This document shows positions 38,901 to 51,513 of a DNA stretch of 64,000 nucleotides, piece after piece. The position numbers and the translations under genes were made by a program. The stretch is from Litomosoides sigmodontis (taxonomy: Eukaryota > Nematoda > Chromadorea > Rhabditida > Onchocercidae). The notes below the pieces were generated by a model that did no database searches, was not told the DNA's origin, and saw nothing but the letters and a program-made list of their open reading frames with translations. Location: positions 10,816,327 to 10,880,326 of the forward strand of contig OY718803.1 in NCBI GenBank assembly GCA_963070105.1, in the 5' to 3' direction. Every line of letters starts with the position of its first letter. Within the stretch, counting starts at the first letter, position 1.

Positions 38901-41900
38901 AAAGGTTTTTGATGGCAACATCTACAATCTGCTGTTCTCTTCGACGCATTTCTGCCGTCAATTATTGATTTTATACTTTTGTTATTGCTATTGTCGTTAT
39001 TGTTCTTTTTTGCTTTTTGCATGATGTTTCAACCACTTTTTATGTTGTAGAATTTTTGTAACTTCATATTCATCGCTAAATACCCTAATTTTTTAAATCG
39101 AGGTTTCATTTATGAAAAAGCCTTGAACTACTGCAGTTGGGTTCAATCCATTTCTGGTTAGTGATATTGCGGATTCATCAGAACCACCAATACCTTCGCA
39201 GTGGCCTATAGCGGGTGGAGAAGCCGATAAATCATGGTCCGGGCAAGCTTCGCAAGATGCAGTTTCGTCGGAGCAGTGGACTGCTGTAGTTCCTGGATCC
39301 GATCTGGAAGGTGATTCATGTGCTCCTCCTTCTTGGGGTAAAAACGATGGTGATGAGAGTGATGAAGCAGATGGAGCTGAAGATACTGCTGATATGAGCA
39401 GTGTACAGCAGCAATCAAGTGGAGTGATCAATTCAGCTCTTCGGAATCCATTCAGTGCCATGCAACAAAATGCACAAGGTAGAGTTTTTTTTATAGGAAT
39501 TCAGCATTGATTTAAAGTATTTGGTTTAAACGTTTCAGCAGTTACAATGTCCATTCTCGCATATTTACAGTTTTTCTCATGTTTTTTTTCCATTCCTAAA
39601 CGATAAAGGACATTTTAAATTTATTTATAATGTCATCTATTACAGTGTTGCATGTTTCTTTTCAGGACTACATACAACCGGTGTTAGTGCTACTCTGATA
39701 ACACCGCAACAACTTGATACGCCAACATTTGGGGCGCCACAATCTGGTTCATCATCCGGTTTGTTTGTTCTCCGTTGATTGTTCATCCGCACTCTTTTAT
39801 TTCTCAGTTTGAAGATGTAAAGTTAGTGTCTGAATTTTATTTATATTTTTTTTTGAAGTAAATGCATCACCAATTCACTTCGCAATGACCACCCAAGCAC
39901 CTCCACCTGCACTAGCACCACCACCACCACCATCACAATCATCAGTGATCCCGAATCAAAACCTTACAATTTACGAAGAAACTCCATTTTGTTAGCTCTT
40001 TATTCATTTTTTTAATAATATTAGTTACTTTCTAAAGCTTTATAGTTTGCCATTCGCCACTCTCAAAGTTGAATGAGGCGTGCGTTTTTCAGCTTAGTAT
40101 TACTCACTAATAATAGTCGATCCACTTTTTGTAAAAAATAAAACCAGTGAGCAAATAGCTAAAACTGTTTCAGAGAACTGAGAAAAATCGTTTTTCTATG
40201 TTTGGGAAATTAGATGCACCATTAGGAGAGAATTGTAATGTAAATGTTTGAACTGTTTTTTTACATCGTAAGTCAAATTCTTAGCGATATAATAATTAAT
40301 TATTTTTAGCTTGTATGGACGGTAGCTATACTTCATCACCTATTATTTCCCGCCTTTCTCATCAACAAGCAGCAACACCACATGCTGGTTTATCTTCTAG
40401 TCATTCTTTTCATTTTATTTTCCGTTAAATCTGCAACCTTTCGTCATCTATTATCATCATCATTCATCTATTATCCAAATGTATTGAAAATCAGCTGGAA
40501 TTTTTTTTTCTCAAAACATTTTACTTTGTCGTTTAACTTTTTTGTTTGTTTTAATTTATATAATTGTTTTTTTAGGACCGCAGAACGTGCCTGGAGGTAA
40601 TTCATGTTGTTTGCATATTGTATTTAGTTAATCACTCCTCCTGAATGACTCATGGAGTGTCTCTCGGCACAGAATTTTTAGTGGTTCTAGTCTTATTTTA
40701 ACCTAAGGCGTCCGCGTATTTTTGACAACAAGAAAGTAGTGAGAAAGGAAAGGTTAAAGATTAGCAGTAATCTTCTATAAGAAATTGTGAGCTGAGCTTT
40801 CTGGTTTCAGTGCTGTGCATGTAGGCTCAAGTTTGAACTTCGGAGTTAAGGACACACTGTTTCGTATCCGTCTTGTTTTTTTTTCTTATTGTTACTGTTG
40901 TTTCTAATATTAAGTTGTAATAATAATGTAGTCGATGTTGTTATGGTTGTTATTTCTAATGCTGATATTCCCTGGTAATACTGTTGTTGTTGTTGTTGTT
41001 GTTGTTGTTGGTGTTGTTGTTGTTGGTGTTGGTGTTGCAGTTATGGCTGTTTCGGCTTTGTAATTTTGCCTTTTGTTATTACTTTTTATGAACTTTAGAA
41101 TGCTTTTGCACCATGTAAATTGAGATATGATTTGCTTGTGATTAGCAAGAAAATGTAGTAATTTCATTAAAAATTATGAAAGTTTGTAGACAAACAAACT
41201 AGAAGTGGTTCGTTCTTTTGCTTGTGACAACCAGTCCGTATTGCGTTGGAAAGTTTAATGAGAATTTAAGAAGCATTTTATTTGGTGCAAACGCATTTTA
41301 ACTTTATTTTCAAGTCGGATGGACTATATACTCCCATATTTTTCTGTTATGTACTCTTTTTTATTTTTGTATATATTTATCAAAAATTTATGAATTTCCA
41401 AGTTCTGTTGCAGGTACAGCAAATTTGAACACATACGGTGCACAGCAACAATTACCATCGGTGCCATGTGGTGCTAATACGCAAGCTGGTAAATTCAATA
41501 GTGGTGATTTAGATAGCGCACTGTCATCACTTGCCGATAATCTCTCGGTGAGCGGTAAAGGAGCAACTAATCATGGGTAAGAATTTTTGCACATTTAACT
41601 TTACCGTAACGCTTTTTAAGTTGGTTCTGTCCCAGCAATTTGCCGTGCAGATTTTTATTACTAACATCAAGCTGCATTGCTATTTATAGCATGGAAGTGA
41701 ACAACTAAGTGGCGACAACTATTTAATGTAGGATTTGTCAAAATTATGGTTTCAAGAAATGTTTCATTGCAGTAAACCGGTTCAATGGAATAATCAAGGT
41801 GGCGTGAGACCTGCAGGTGCAGCGCAAGCTATTGCACAACCACAGTATGCTGCAATTCCACCGCAGCAGTGGCCGCCAGTTGGTGTTTATGCTCCACAAC

Positions 41901-42307
41901 TAGGTATTATATTCCAACTTATGTTTTCATCCCATACAGAATCAATTATAAAGATCAGGGATTGTTTTGGAATTTAATAGAATATATAACTTAACTATTA
42001 CATACTTTACATATATTAACTTAAATGGTAAATTAAGTAGTGTAGGACAATGAATTCCCACATTTGGCATTAGTGTTATCATTATTTCGGATTGCTTTAA
42101 TTTTCGCCAATGAGTGCTCAGGTTCTGTTTCACATTACAGGCATGTATGCGCAGCAGCCAGTAATGGGTATGTATGCGCAACCAGGTTATAATCCACAAA
42201 TACAACAAGCGGCTGCGCCGGTCTATGGTATGACGTCAAACGTATCCCAAGCTGGACAAACAGCGCAGCAACCAGCACCACCACCACCCCATCGTCCATT
42301 CATGTGA
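32948..42307 (+). CDS. unc-11: UNC-11 / AP180 / PICALM clathrin assembly protein
   Basis: Exons: 32948-33122, 33619-33761, 34168-34243, 35174-35316, 35517-35573, 36167-36343, 36894-37058, 37345-37470, 37828-38140, 38295-38399, 39137-39478, 39666-39758, 40310-40387, 40576-40596, 41414-41576, 41773-41903 and 42141-42307. All phases close, giving about 824 residues if every exon is used. Residues 1 to about 285 are an ANTH domain, including the PI(4,5)P2-binding motif [14 protein letters not shown] and the conserved segments [21 protein letters not shown] and LLEKYFDM. A short Glu/Lys coiled coil ([18 protein letters not shown]) follows. The unstructured tail carries four NPF motifs (EH-domain ligands), a DLLSLFDP clathrin/AP2-type box, a conserved [13 protein letters not shown] segment and a Pro/Gln-rich C-terminus. 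The family recruits clathrin and sorts synaptobrevin at synapses. It is longer than typical because of cassette exons. Confidence 0.95.
35044..35126. repeat. 14-bp inverted repeat in an unc-11 intron
   Basis: AAACCTAGATTATA (35044-35057) and its exact reverse complement TATAATCTAGGTTT (35113-35126) flank a 55-nt spacer; it may be a MITE remnant. Confidence 0.6.
39859..39995 (+). CDS. unc-11: Possible alternative terminal exon of unc-11
   Basis: Following exon 39666-39758 in the same phase (1), an open Pro-rich segment runs 46 codons to a TAG at 39993-39995 (contains [15 protein letters not shown] and ends EETPFC). Its acceptor would be TTTTGAAG rather than the usual TTTCAG, so use is uncertain. 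A weak phase-1 donor (TTTT|GTTAGC) just before the stop could instead make it another cassette. Confidence 0.35.
40576..40596 (+). CDS. unc-11: unc-11 21-nt microexon
   Basis: TTTTTTTAG|GACCGCAG...CTGGAG|GTAA defines a 21-nt exon encoding GPQNVPG in phase 1-1. It has consensus signals on both sides and is part of the unc-11 tail model. Confidence 0.7.
40981..41040. repeat. (TTG)n microsatellite in an unc-11 intron
   Basis: TTG units with a few GTG/GTT interruptions, lying between the microexon and exon 41414-41576. Confidence 0.85.
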
Positions 42308-44075
42308 ATTGTGTAGTATTTTGCTAGGACATTTTCAGTTTCTTGTTTTTGATTTGTTCCATATGAACAAGAAGTATGTGTTTTTGGAGATATTAGAAGA
42401 ATTCCTTTCTCTTAATCAGTTTTTTCTGGACGATTAATTCAGTGTTGATGAGGAAGTTAGTTTTCTCAGCTTCATCTTCCAATCCTTGATCTTTGATAGC
42501 ACTACGTGTTTGTTGATCTTGAGAATCAGCAAATGGTTTGCATTGCTACATTCTATCTCTTTTCTTCTGTATTATATTTTTTATCATTTTTTTATGATAT
42601 TCGAAGGAAAGAGCATGATATTGCTGCTGTTGGCTTATGCAGCTTTGTTTGTGTCTGCTTGGGAAAGTAAGTTTTTGTCAATACGTCCGTGTCGAAAGTT
42701 CTTGCAGGCTAGTTGTGATCTCGGATTTCATGAAGGTTTTCAGCTGAATTCGTAGTAGGAAAACCCCTGGATTCTCTGTGAAGACGAGCCTTTTCTATGT
42801 TTTTACTGATGATTATAGAAGTAAAAAAAGAATCTCTTCTAACACCAGAGGATAACAATCCTTTAGAAATTTTCATTTCTCTCTTTGGTCACCATATATG
42901 CACATATTCTTGATTATGCATATATTTACGTGCGTATGTTTCTGAATCATTCCACTTGATATTTTTTTTGTTTCAAAAATTTGAAAAGTCAGTAGAACTT
43001 TGAAGTTCATGCCAATTTTACTTTTGAAAAAATTTTAAAAATTTGAAATTACTGTTTCTTTTAGTCAGTAGTGAAGTATGCTTTGTGCTACATTCTTTAG
43101 CTTTTTTTCACAATTTTTTTATCAGAATGCTCATCTGTCAAAGTTAGTAGCTTTGTATTGATTGCTTGTCTGCCCTTTTCGAATTGTTTGAAATAAAGGA
43201 AATCTTAGATTTACTAGACTTATCTATCATTGTCTTTTATGTGCAAGAAAGAGGAAGAAAATCTCCATGTCTTTAATAAGTTATATAAGGTAATATGTTT
43301 TATCCATATTTTCGTAGAGGTGTGCTTCATTGAAATTTGATTTTGTATTTTCTTATGGCATAAAATTAGTGATATCGTTTGCCTAAAAGTAATTTGTCAG
43401 CATAACAGAAAGAATACAATCCATTAGAGAAATAAAATCGCTTTCTTTTTTTACAATTAAAATTCGTATGCCAGTGAATGAGAGCATGCATGACTCATCT
43501 ACCATGATCATTTGAAACATTTGTTACAGGTAACTCAATGATAACGTAATGGAGGAGCAGCGCAATTTCATAGATAGTTATCAGTTGGTTTGATCGTGGC
43601 TAGCTATTATCATAAAGCGCATAGTTAAGCTGTAATTATCAATAAGTCAGCTGATAATTAGCTAACCCTATTTTGTAAGTAGCCTTGCAAAAGTTCAATT
43701 CCTCTATTAGTCGTTCCAAAAATCATGGGTTTGAATTTTTTTGTTAATTCATGGATAAGTCACGCCTGAGTTTTTCCACAGTTAACTTTTACAAAGACAA
43801 AAGAACTTTCATTTACCAAGCATTTACTTGTTTAAAAAAAAGATCTTTTCTTCCAAAAAATATTGATCAGTTGCTAGCTGAGGTGGTGGTGATTTGAAGT
43901 TTTCGTTGTTAACGAATTTCGGTTTTGATTGAAATTTTAAAAAGCTTACAAAAGAATTAGAATAATGTGGGGAAGTCTGATTTAAGACTTCATCTTCTTT
44001 CGTGTATTTCTAGCTATCATGTCATTTAAACTTACATGCTAATGTATCCACCATGTACTTTAACATTTTAATTTA
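42308..44075. other. unc-11 3' UTR and intergenic spacer
   Basis: No further gene could be supported. The open frame at 42486-42755 is unspliced and unrecognised. AATAAA at 43192-43197 is the first canonical polyadenylation signal seen after the unc-11 stop, implying a 3' UTR of about 0.9 kb. Confidence 0.45.
43192..43197 (+). terminator. Candidate unc-11 polyadenylation signal
   Basis: AATAAA 885 nt downstream of the unc-11 stop codon. Confidence 0.4.
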
Positions 44076-44085
44076 AATTTCATAG
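44076..44085 (+). promoter_or_regulatory. Putative trans-splice acceptor of aspartylglucosaminidase
   Basis: AAATTTCATAG immediately precedes GG-ATG, two bases before the start codon; no coding exon precedes it. Confidence 0.5.
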
Positions 44086-44087
44086 GG

Positions 44088-46803
44088 ATGATGATTTGGT
44101 TGCATACATCAATATATTCATACTTCCTGCTACAAAATTGCCAATCGCAGGTGCCGTTGGTAATAACGACTTGGGGAAGCGATGACTTTCAGGCTGCCAC
44201 CGGAAAAGGTTCGTAGGTTAAATGATCATCGCTTCATATGCTAACTGATAAACCGAGTGGCTGCTGCACCGACCTGATCATTCCACGTGAGACTACTGAA
44301 ATGAAACAATTAGTGATAAGCCCGCTGTTTTCTTTTGCAGCATTTTTGACGTTAGCAAAAACACGCGACAGGATGGAATCATTGCTGGAAGGTTTGACGG
44401 CATGCGAACGATCGCAGTGTGATGGAACAGTTGGTTTTGGTGGTTCACCGGACGAGAAGGGCGAGACGCGACTTGATGCGCTTGTTTATGACGGGTATTT
44501 CTCTCTCTTCCCTCTGAATTAAAAATTAGTTAAGCCAACTTGTTACAACTAAAAGGAAAGTGGGAGGGAAAGAATTGTTGAAATTATCTTTTTCATTGAA
44601 CTGAATAAAATCATCTGAAAGTTTTTTAACTCTCATTATTTGCAAATATTTTTCACTTCAACTTGTTAGAACTGCTTAGTCATAGCTGACTTAAAGGGTT
44701 GATTAGTTCATCAGACTTAAATGATTTCGACTTTATCTTCCAATTACAGAAAAATATGTCAAGTGTTCAGCAATTCCAGTTGAATTTATTTCATTTGAAA
44801 TTGATCCGTTGCAAATACTAACTGCTCTGTTCTTTTTAATTTTGTATAGTTTGAATCATGAAATGGGTGCCGTTGGTTCATTGCCAAATATCAAGAATGC
44901 TGCACGTGTAGCTTATGCAGTAATGAAATATACGAAGCATTCGATATTGGTCGGTGAATATGGTATGCTTACTTTCATTTTAATTTTAATTTATTGAAGG
45001 AAAAAGTATATCAGTTAAAAACAGATCACATTATGTGTATTTTACGAAGAAAATCTTTTTTAACAAATGCTTATTCTAATGGAAAGTTTTATTTACTATT
45101 CAGTTATTGCAATTTTTCTAGGCAGTAGTAATTTTAGCGGTAATCATTAATTTAAAATTTTTATTTATTGAGCAAAATTCCTTATTAGGACCATTTCAGT
45201 TCACTTTGTATAATTCACTGTACAATCAGTTAGTCTCTCATTTAATTTTCATTATAGTAATCAATATTTTGCTGATATTTATTGCTAAAGTTCAAATTAT
45301 TGAAATTTGTACTTTAAAATAACTGAGCATATAGGTGTCTTTGATTTAGCGGCTGACTTTGCTGTCGAAATGGGCTTTAAACGTGAATCGTTGTATACAA
45401 ATAGCTCACGTATTGCTTATCAGAAATGGATCAAACAAAACTGTCAACCGAACTACAGAAAAGTTTATTTTTATAGGACATTTAAATTTTACTAGTTTTA
45501 ATACTTAAGGAAATTTTTTTCATTTTACCAAAATTCAAATTTGTAATTGAGGATCATTGGTGATAGTTATAGAATGTGTTTCCGAATCCGAACAAATATT
45601 GTGGACCATACAAACCTATAAACGATAACAATAAATTCACGTATGGTTCGAAATCAAATTATTGGAATTTCGAGGTGCAGTTGGTTTTGCAGTGTACAAA
45701 AGTGTAATTTAGCATTGTATAGGTAGCACAGGTAGTAATGTGAGGCGCTTTTCATTGACTTCCTGAAGGTTAACACTCAAAAATGCTCAGTTCGCTTCTT
45801 TATCGTAGGATTCATACTTGCCTCGTATGACTAACTATTCCAATATTATGATAGGACTCCGGTAGGAAATTTCTTTCACAGAACTAAATTTTTATGAGTG
45901 AAATTCATCTAATCGTCAAAATTTTAAAATAACTGTAAAAGAGCTGAAATCGAGTCGTGTAAATGTTTGTTTAGGTTAATAATCGTAATCATGACACCAT
46001 AGGTATGATTGTTATTGATTTCGAAAATAATATTGTTGCTGGTACATCAACAAATGGTGCTAATCATAAAGTTCCGGGGTAATTTATTCAAAAACATATG
46101 TTTATTCCAACATTTGTTTAAAAAAAAAAGTGAACTTTGAAAAGCTTTCATAGAGTTAGAAGAGTTAGTGGAATTGTGAAATTTGTAAAATTTACTCCAA
46201 TTTTCTAGTTTAAAATTGGAAATCATTGGCTATGTTGGTAAAACGTTTAAGCAATCGCCTATTAGATAATGATTTGAGGTATCACCCAACGAGTAAACTA
46301 ATCAGACTGATTTAGTGATTTGTTAAGTTCGTTACGTTCAAATGTAATTTCAGACGAGTAGGTGATTCACCGATACCAGGTGCTGGCGCATATGCCGATA
46401 ATGATGTTGGTGGTGCGGTAAGCACCGGTGATGGTGACATTATGATGAGATTTCTTTCCAGGTGTTTTCCTACTTCAAGTTAAACTTTGATTGACCATAA
46501 CGTGACTTAAATATTTTTGCGCCTAATGAGTTACTTTATCATCTAATTTCACATCTCATTTAAAAAATACATTACAGTTTTCAAACAGTGCATTATATTC
46601 GTGAGGGTAAAACGCCAATAGTAGCCGCTGAAACAACAATTCATGTCATTGCCCGCAAATATCCTAGCTTTAAGGGCGCAATTGTCGCAGTGGACAAGAA
46701 GGGTCAATATGGTGCTGCATGTCATGGCATGGATCTCTTCAAATTTTGTGTTCAAAATGCAAACTTTACAAGAGTTAGGACTTTATCTGTAGTATGCATA
46801 TAA
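44088..46803 (+). CDS. AGA: N(4)-(beta-N-acetylglucosaminyl)-L-asparaginase (aspartylglucosaminidase)
   Basis: Eight exons, 44088-44208, 44341-44494, 44850-44962, 45335-45462, 45573-45674, 45975-46078, 46354-46461 and 46578-46803, give 351 residues (human enzyme 346). The enzyme cleaves the GlcNAc-Asn bond during lysosomal glycoprotein breakdown. It starts with a hydrophobic signal segment ([15 protein letters not shown]) and keeps the family blocks [58 protein letters not shown] and YGAAC. Thr214 of HDTIG is the expected autoproteolytic N-terminal nucleophile of the beta chain. The linker before it is longer than in human. The C-terminus may instead be spliced from about 46773 to an exon at 46932 ending at 47007; the tail is not conserved. 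It lies downstream of unc-11 on the same strand but 1.8 kb away, so an operon is unlikely. Confidence 0.93.
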
Positions 46804-47856
46804 CTGTTGATTAAATTTTTGACTGATTTATGATAATATTTCCTGTTAGCGTATTTGCACACATAACATTTAAACGTACGTTAGTTATTATTCGCCCTGA
46901 TAAAACGTGTAATTGTTATTTGTCCGACAGTTTCACGAAATTATTTCAAATTTCCTTACCGATCGCTTAGGATTAATGGTGAAAAAATTGCTGGAACGAC
47001 GTTAACTGATGTTGCTTAAATTATATTCATATTAAATCATCGATAAATACCTATTTGTAGTTGACGTAAATGTTACTTAATAACACTACTTATTCCATTA
47101 GCGTAGTTAAGGATGATAATTAGAAACTGTAAAATAATTGAATAATTGCTAATTTGAATTACATTGCCTTAACTTTCATAGCGTTTTCTTTTGCAAAAAA
47201 GAAATTTTGTCTCGTTTTGTAATTTTTAATTTTTTTTTAGAAAAATTGTTTGTAACATTTAAACATAGTTTTTGCAATCCTTTTTTTTTCTCCATGAAAA
47301 GAGGAATGAAAACATTTTTTGCGTACAGTTATGAATGGAATTCGCAGTACCTGTCATTTTGCTCATTACGACAAGTTCATTCTTTCACTTTTAAATTTTC
47401 CAAGCTTTGTAGGAGAGGAACACACGGTTGTATATTTCCAATTAATAACCAGTGAATTTTTACTGAACGCCGAATAATTTGAAAGCTTTCAGGTGAAAAT
47501 TTATGAAAGATTAATTATTTGTGTTTGATAAATGGTAAATTATCGTTTTAAAACTAACAAATTTTCATTTTAGATGAATCAAATGTTTCATTAATAGATG
47601 ATGTCGTTTATTTTCATCGTTTAATATTCAATTAAGTTAAAGCATGTAATTTTGAGACAATAAATGAGCATAAAATTGAAAATTAATTTTTCGCTTATTT
47701 TAAATTCCATCGTTTAAATATCCTTTTTTTTTTTGGTAAATATGGAATGTCTTGTCCTTTCTGAAAACACGCTCAAAATTCTTTTGAAATTTCAGTTGGT
47801 AAAAATGACATAGCGTATAGTACAACACAATGCAATTGCTGTAGTTTAATGTAGTT
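46804..47856. other. Convergent 3' region between AGA and the DUF4773 gene
   Basis: It holds a possible alternative last AGA exon (46932-47007, acceptor TCCGACAG) and an AATAAA at 47659-47664. Otherwise it is AT-rich with no supported gene. Confidence 0.4.
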
Positions 47857-50800
47857 TCAAATCGGTAGAGAGAAACAGCCTAGATGCACGGTAGCCACGT
47901 GAACGTGGTACAATTCAGCGCCTAGTTCGATGCAACCATCAAGGGTTTCCTGCCGAAATTCGAGCTAAAAATAAAATTTGTCAATTTCATCTCTTGAAAC
48001 TTCTCATTTGTTTTTTTTTTGCAAAATTCAAAAACACTACTAAAAAATAATTACAAACGTTTCTGAGTGAATCAACTATTTTGACTTACGTTATATAGAC
48101 GTAAACAAACGTTGGCATATTCCTTCAGGAATGGCAATGACAAGCAGAACGATGGTGGATTACGCACTGTAAAAGAAGATGAAAACATTCCTTTTTAATT
48201 TCATTAATAAATGAATCAGCAGATTAAACAATTTTGAATTTTTGTTGTTTTTATTAAAATTCTTGCAAACTTCCAAATTATTCTCGTCGTATTCATATTT
48301 TTTAAATATTAATGCGTAGTTTACTTTAAAAAAAAAAGCTAAAATTTCCCACTTCGTATGTTCAAATTACGAAGAATAAAAAAGGACACGAACTAACATG
48401 ATATTTCTCTGGAAATATAATTATAACCATTTATGGAAAAGGATAGGAGCATGCCGACATCTTCCGCAACGTACGTGATGTTCACGCATGCTGCAACACT
48501 TTCCTCTCATCTTTTATCAACGAAGGTTTCATTTTTGATAGATGTAGGTGGTTTTCATTTTTTTCTTCTTTTCCTTTCACTGTGTAGATTTTCAGAATTT
48601 AAATTCTGTTTGCAGTTTTGCAAAATTTTAACTTTTGTATTTCTTCCTTTTTCAAAAAAGAAAATTCCTTTGGTGAAATTTTTGCCAAAAGCAAAAAGGA
48701 AATGATTTCGCTCTAATTTGAATTTAAATTATGCCAACAGAAAGATGAGCATATTTTATTTTAGATGTGTATGGTAATGATAGATGAAAGGATCATGCGT
48801 GCTTTTGATGCTTTTTAAATTAAAAGCAATCGTACAGATTGAAATGAAACGAAAAAAAATTGAAATGACAAATGCTATTACAGCTATTTTTATCAAAAAT
48901 GAAAAAATTGAGAAAAAAAAAAGCTAAAAGATTTAACAAAAATAAAGCTATCAAATAAAAATTCACCCTCAAAAGAATTTTTTTAGAAATTAAATGAATT
49001 TGAAAAAATTAATTATTGCATTTATCTTGTCTTTTCTTTCTTTGTTCTAAATCATTCTCTAATGTTGCAGTTTATAAATAAGCCGAAATTTTTACTTTCG
49101 ACCACAAAGTTGTGATTGAAACGTCGGCGTTGACACTTACCAAAATCGTTGAGACCTATTTTAACGACGTTCAACGTCATGCAACACTCACAACTCTTTC
49201 GAACGCACTTGCAGGTTGTCGCATTCATAGTGTCATTGTCTATGTGATTTGATTGTAAGCCTGTAAACTGTGAAGAGAACGACTTCTTTTTCCTTTTCAA
49301 TACTTTTTTCGAAATTTATGCTAAATAATTGAAATGAAATGAAATGAAATAATCACATAACCCAAATTTTAGTTTTTTTTTTAAAGCATCAAAATCCCTT
49401 CTTTTCTTTGGTTTGCATGGCCACAATGCAAGTTGACGAATTTAAGTTCACTCACTCATTAATTGCTTCACTTCACATCTCGCATTTCAATTTTCTTACC
49501 GTAATTTGTTTCCATTTCTTTGGTGACGTGCACGTGAAGTCGATAATTTTCGGTTATCATTTCCAACTTCTTCTTCATACCATTCTCAATTACCATTGTT
49601 ACGTCCACAATAATATAATCTAAAAGAGGTCGTCAATAGGTAACCTAGAAAGAAGAGCTAACACTTACAAAATGAATAATTAAAAAATACCAAACTTAAT
49701 TGCTTAAATTTGAAAATGCGAAATTAGCGCAATATGAATAAACCTATCACTCTCACTCGTATTATCACACATATTATCATTTTACTTCCAAATCATCATT
49801 TCAGACGATGTAATTTTTTTAGGTTATAACTTTCTAATGAAATGTGAAATGGGTGAGTTAACCTTGCATTCCAATGGGTAAATCAAAAAACCGTAATCCA
49901 ATGTATACTTTGCCGTTGTGCGATTTCATTGTTTTTGTCAGTCTGATAACTGTAGAATCGCTGTAACGGTTATGATTGTGCCGTAGTGATCCACCGTCTT
50001 GCATCATCACACTCTAAAGCACTTACTACTTCTAAGTAACTATTCAAAAGTAAAGTAATCCCTTCTCCTTTCCACGCAACGTTTGCACTCTTATTTGAAA
50101 GAAAAGAAGGAAGAAAGGAAGAACTGAAAATAAGACGTACCTGTAAATCGAAATGATTCGGAGAATTCAGGACAGAAATAGCGTACGGTATCGAACACGG
50201 TGAGTCGCTCTCACAAATCCTCGCTTCATTAAGTGGAAAAAATTTGATGCGAAGATCCAAATATGAATGTGCCTAAACTGTGCCAGTTAATAAATTTTGC
50301 TACGATTACTAAAAGTTGACGTTGAATGATTGGAAATGAGTTAAATGATTTTTAATTTATCAATTTTAGTCAGAATTGGAATTTGTTCACAAGGAAATAG
50401 ATATTGAATCGGATGAAATTTGTTTTTTCCTTCGTTGCATTTTCGAAGTAAAATTAATATGAGTTCAATTTACAGCACTTCGACAAAGAGGACAAGTAAG
50501 GAAAGATTTTTGATAAATTTAATCTATTAATTAATCAGTAATTAATTTGTTCATACACTCTTTGGAAAAAAGTTCACAGTTCACGTCATCTTCCCCAACT
50601 TTTTTTCGTTGCTCTTTTTTTTGCAAATTTTGTTGCATCTTTTTTTTGTTCGAATATTTCAATGAAATGATTTGTTATTAATATGTAACATTGCTTGCGT
50701 ATTATTACGAGGAAGTTCACGGCAACCTTTTTTTCTCACTTTTTCTTTTTTTTTAAATTTACTATTTCGTCGTTTAATCGTTTTGCTTTTGTTTCCTAAT

Positions 50801-51513
50801 AGCAAATTTCTTCTTTGAAATTATAAACAACATGTTGTGCGATACAACGTACGTGTACGTGTAATCATACAACGTTGAATTTATTTATTGACATTATGCA
50901 CGTGTAAAGCGTGGATTTTATTGGATAACTAATCAAATCCGCTACAAGTGTTAGCGTTTAGAGAAAAAATTACGGGAAATTTGAGTGCTTAAATTAGATA
51001 AAATCATTGTGCACTTAACATTTCAAAAAGTTGCGTGACATTTCCTACTACTTAATAATAAATTAGGAATGGACAAGAGTTATGGGAAAGTTTTGCCTTC
51101 GATTTACGCAAAATTAATTAATTAGCGAAGTGAAGGAACTTAAACGGCAAAATTGGAAGAGAAGATAGCTTCAAATACTTGAAGAAGGAAAAACTAAAAA
51201 TTCCAATAAAAAAGGCGGAAATCATAAAAAAAAATACATTGTAAATTAAATTTTGCACTTTCAACTTCTCCGTCGCCTGGTTTTTTCGCAAGGAAAAAGG
51301 CTTGCATAAGTTAGCATTTGCCGTAGTGATGAACAAAGCGCTGCGAATTTATTCAAAATATTTGATTGAAAAGGAAATTTTTGCTTTGTTTTGAAATGAA
51401 AGAAGAAAAGAGGAAGGAAAACTGCGGCAACTTACCTTTCGATTATGCGAAAGATGTGTGGCATTGTTAGCTGCAATTAGCAGAAAAAATATGTGAACAA
51501 TTATTGCTAACAT
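47857..51513 (-). CDS. Secreted DUF4773-domain protein
   Basis: Seven minus-strand exons, 51513-51436, 50272-50141, 50013-49863, 49260-49141, 48490-48398, 48166-48090 and 47964-47857, all close in phase to give 252 residues. MLAIIVHIFFLLIAANNA is a clear signal peptide. Residues 27-120 form an unfamiliar region with a CESDSPC Cys pair. From about residue 135 on, the sequence follows the DUF4773 pattern known from insects and nematodes: CKCVRKSCECC, VKIGLNDFACVNITY, then NPPSFCLSLPFL, VCLRLYNL, GCIELGAEL and a final LGCF. There are several N-glycosylation sites (NAT, NIT). It is probably an extracellular disulphide-rich protein; the function is unknown. It is convergent with AGA and has about 3.6 kb of upstream DNA. 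Confidence 0.85.
49329..49350. repeat. (GAAAT)n short tandem repeat
   Basis: Four GAAAT units in an intergenic/intronic AT-rich context. Confidence 0.7.

Noticed and set aside
39093..39461. 122-codon minus-strand open frame
   Set aside because: Antisense shadow of the unc-11 exon at 39137-39478, which encodes NPF motifs and is flanked by proper splice sites.
42486..42755. 89-codon plus-strand frame after unc-11
   Set aside because: Lies in the unc-11 3' UTR before the polyadenylation signal, with no start context or family.
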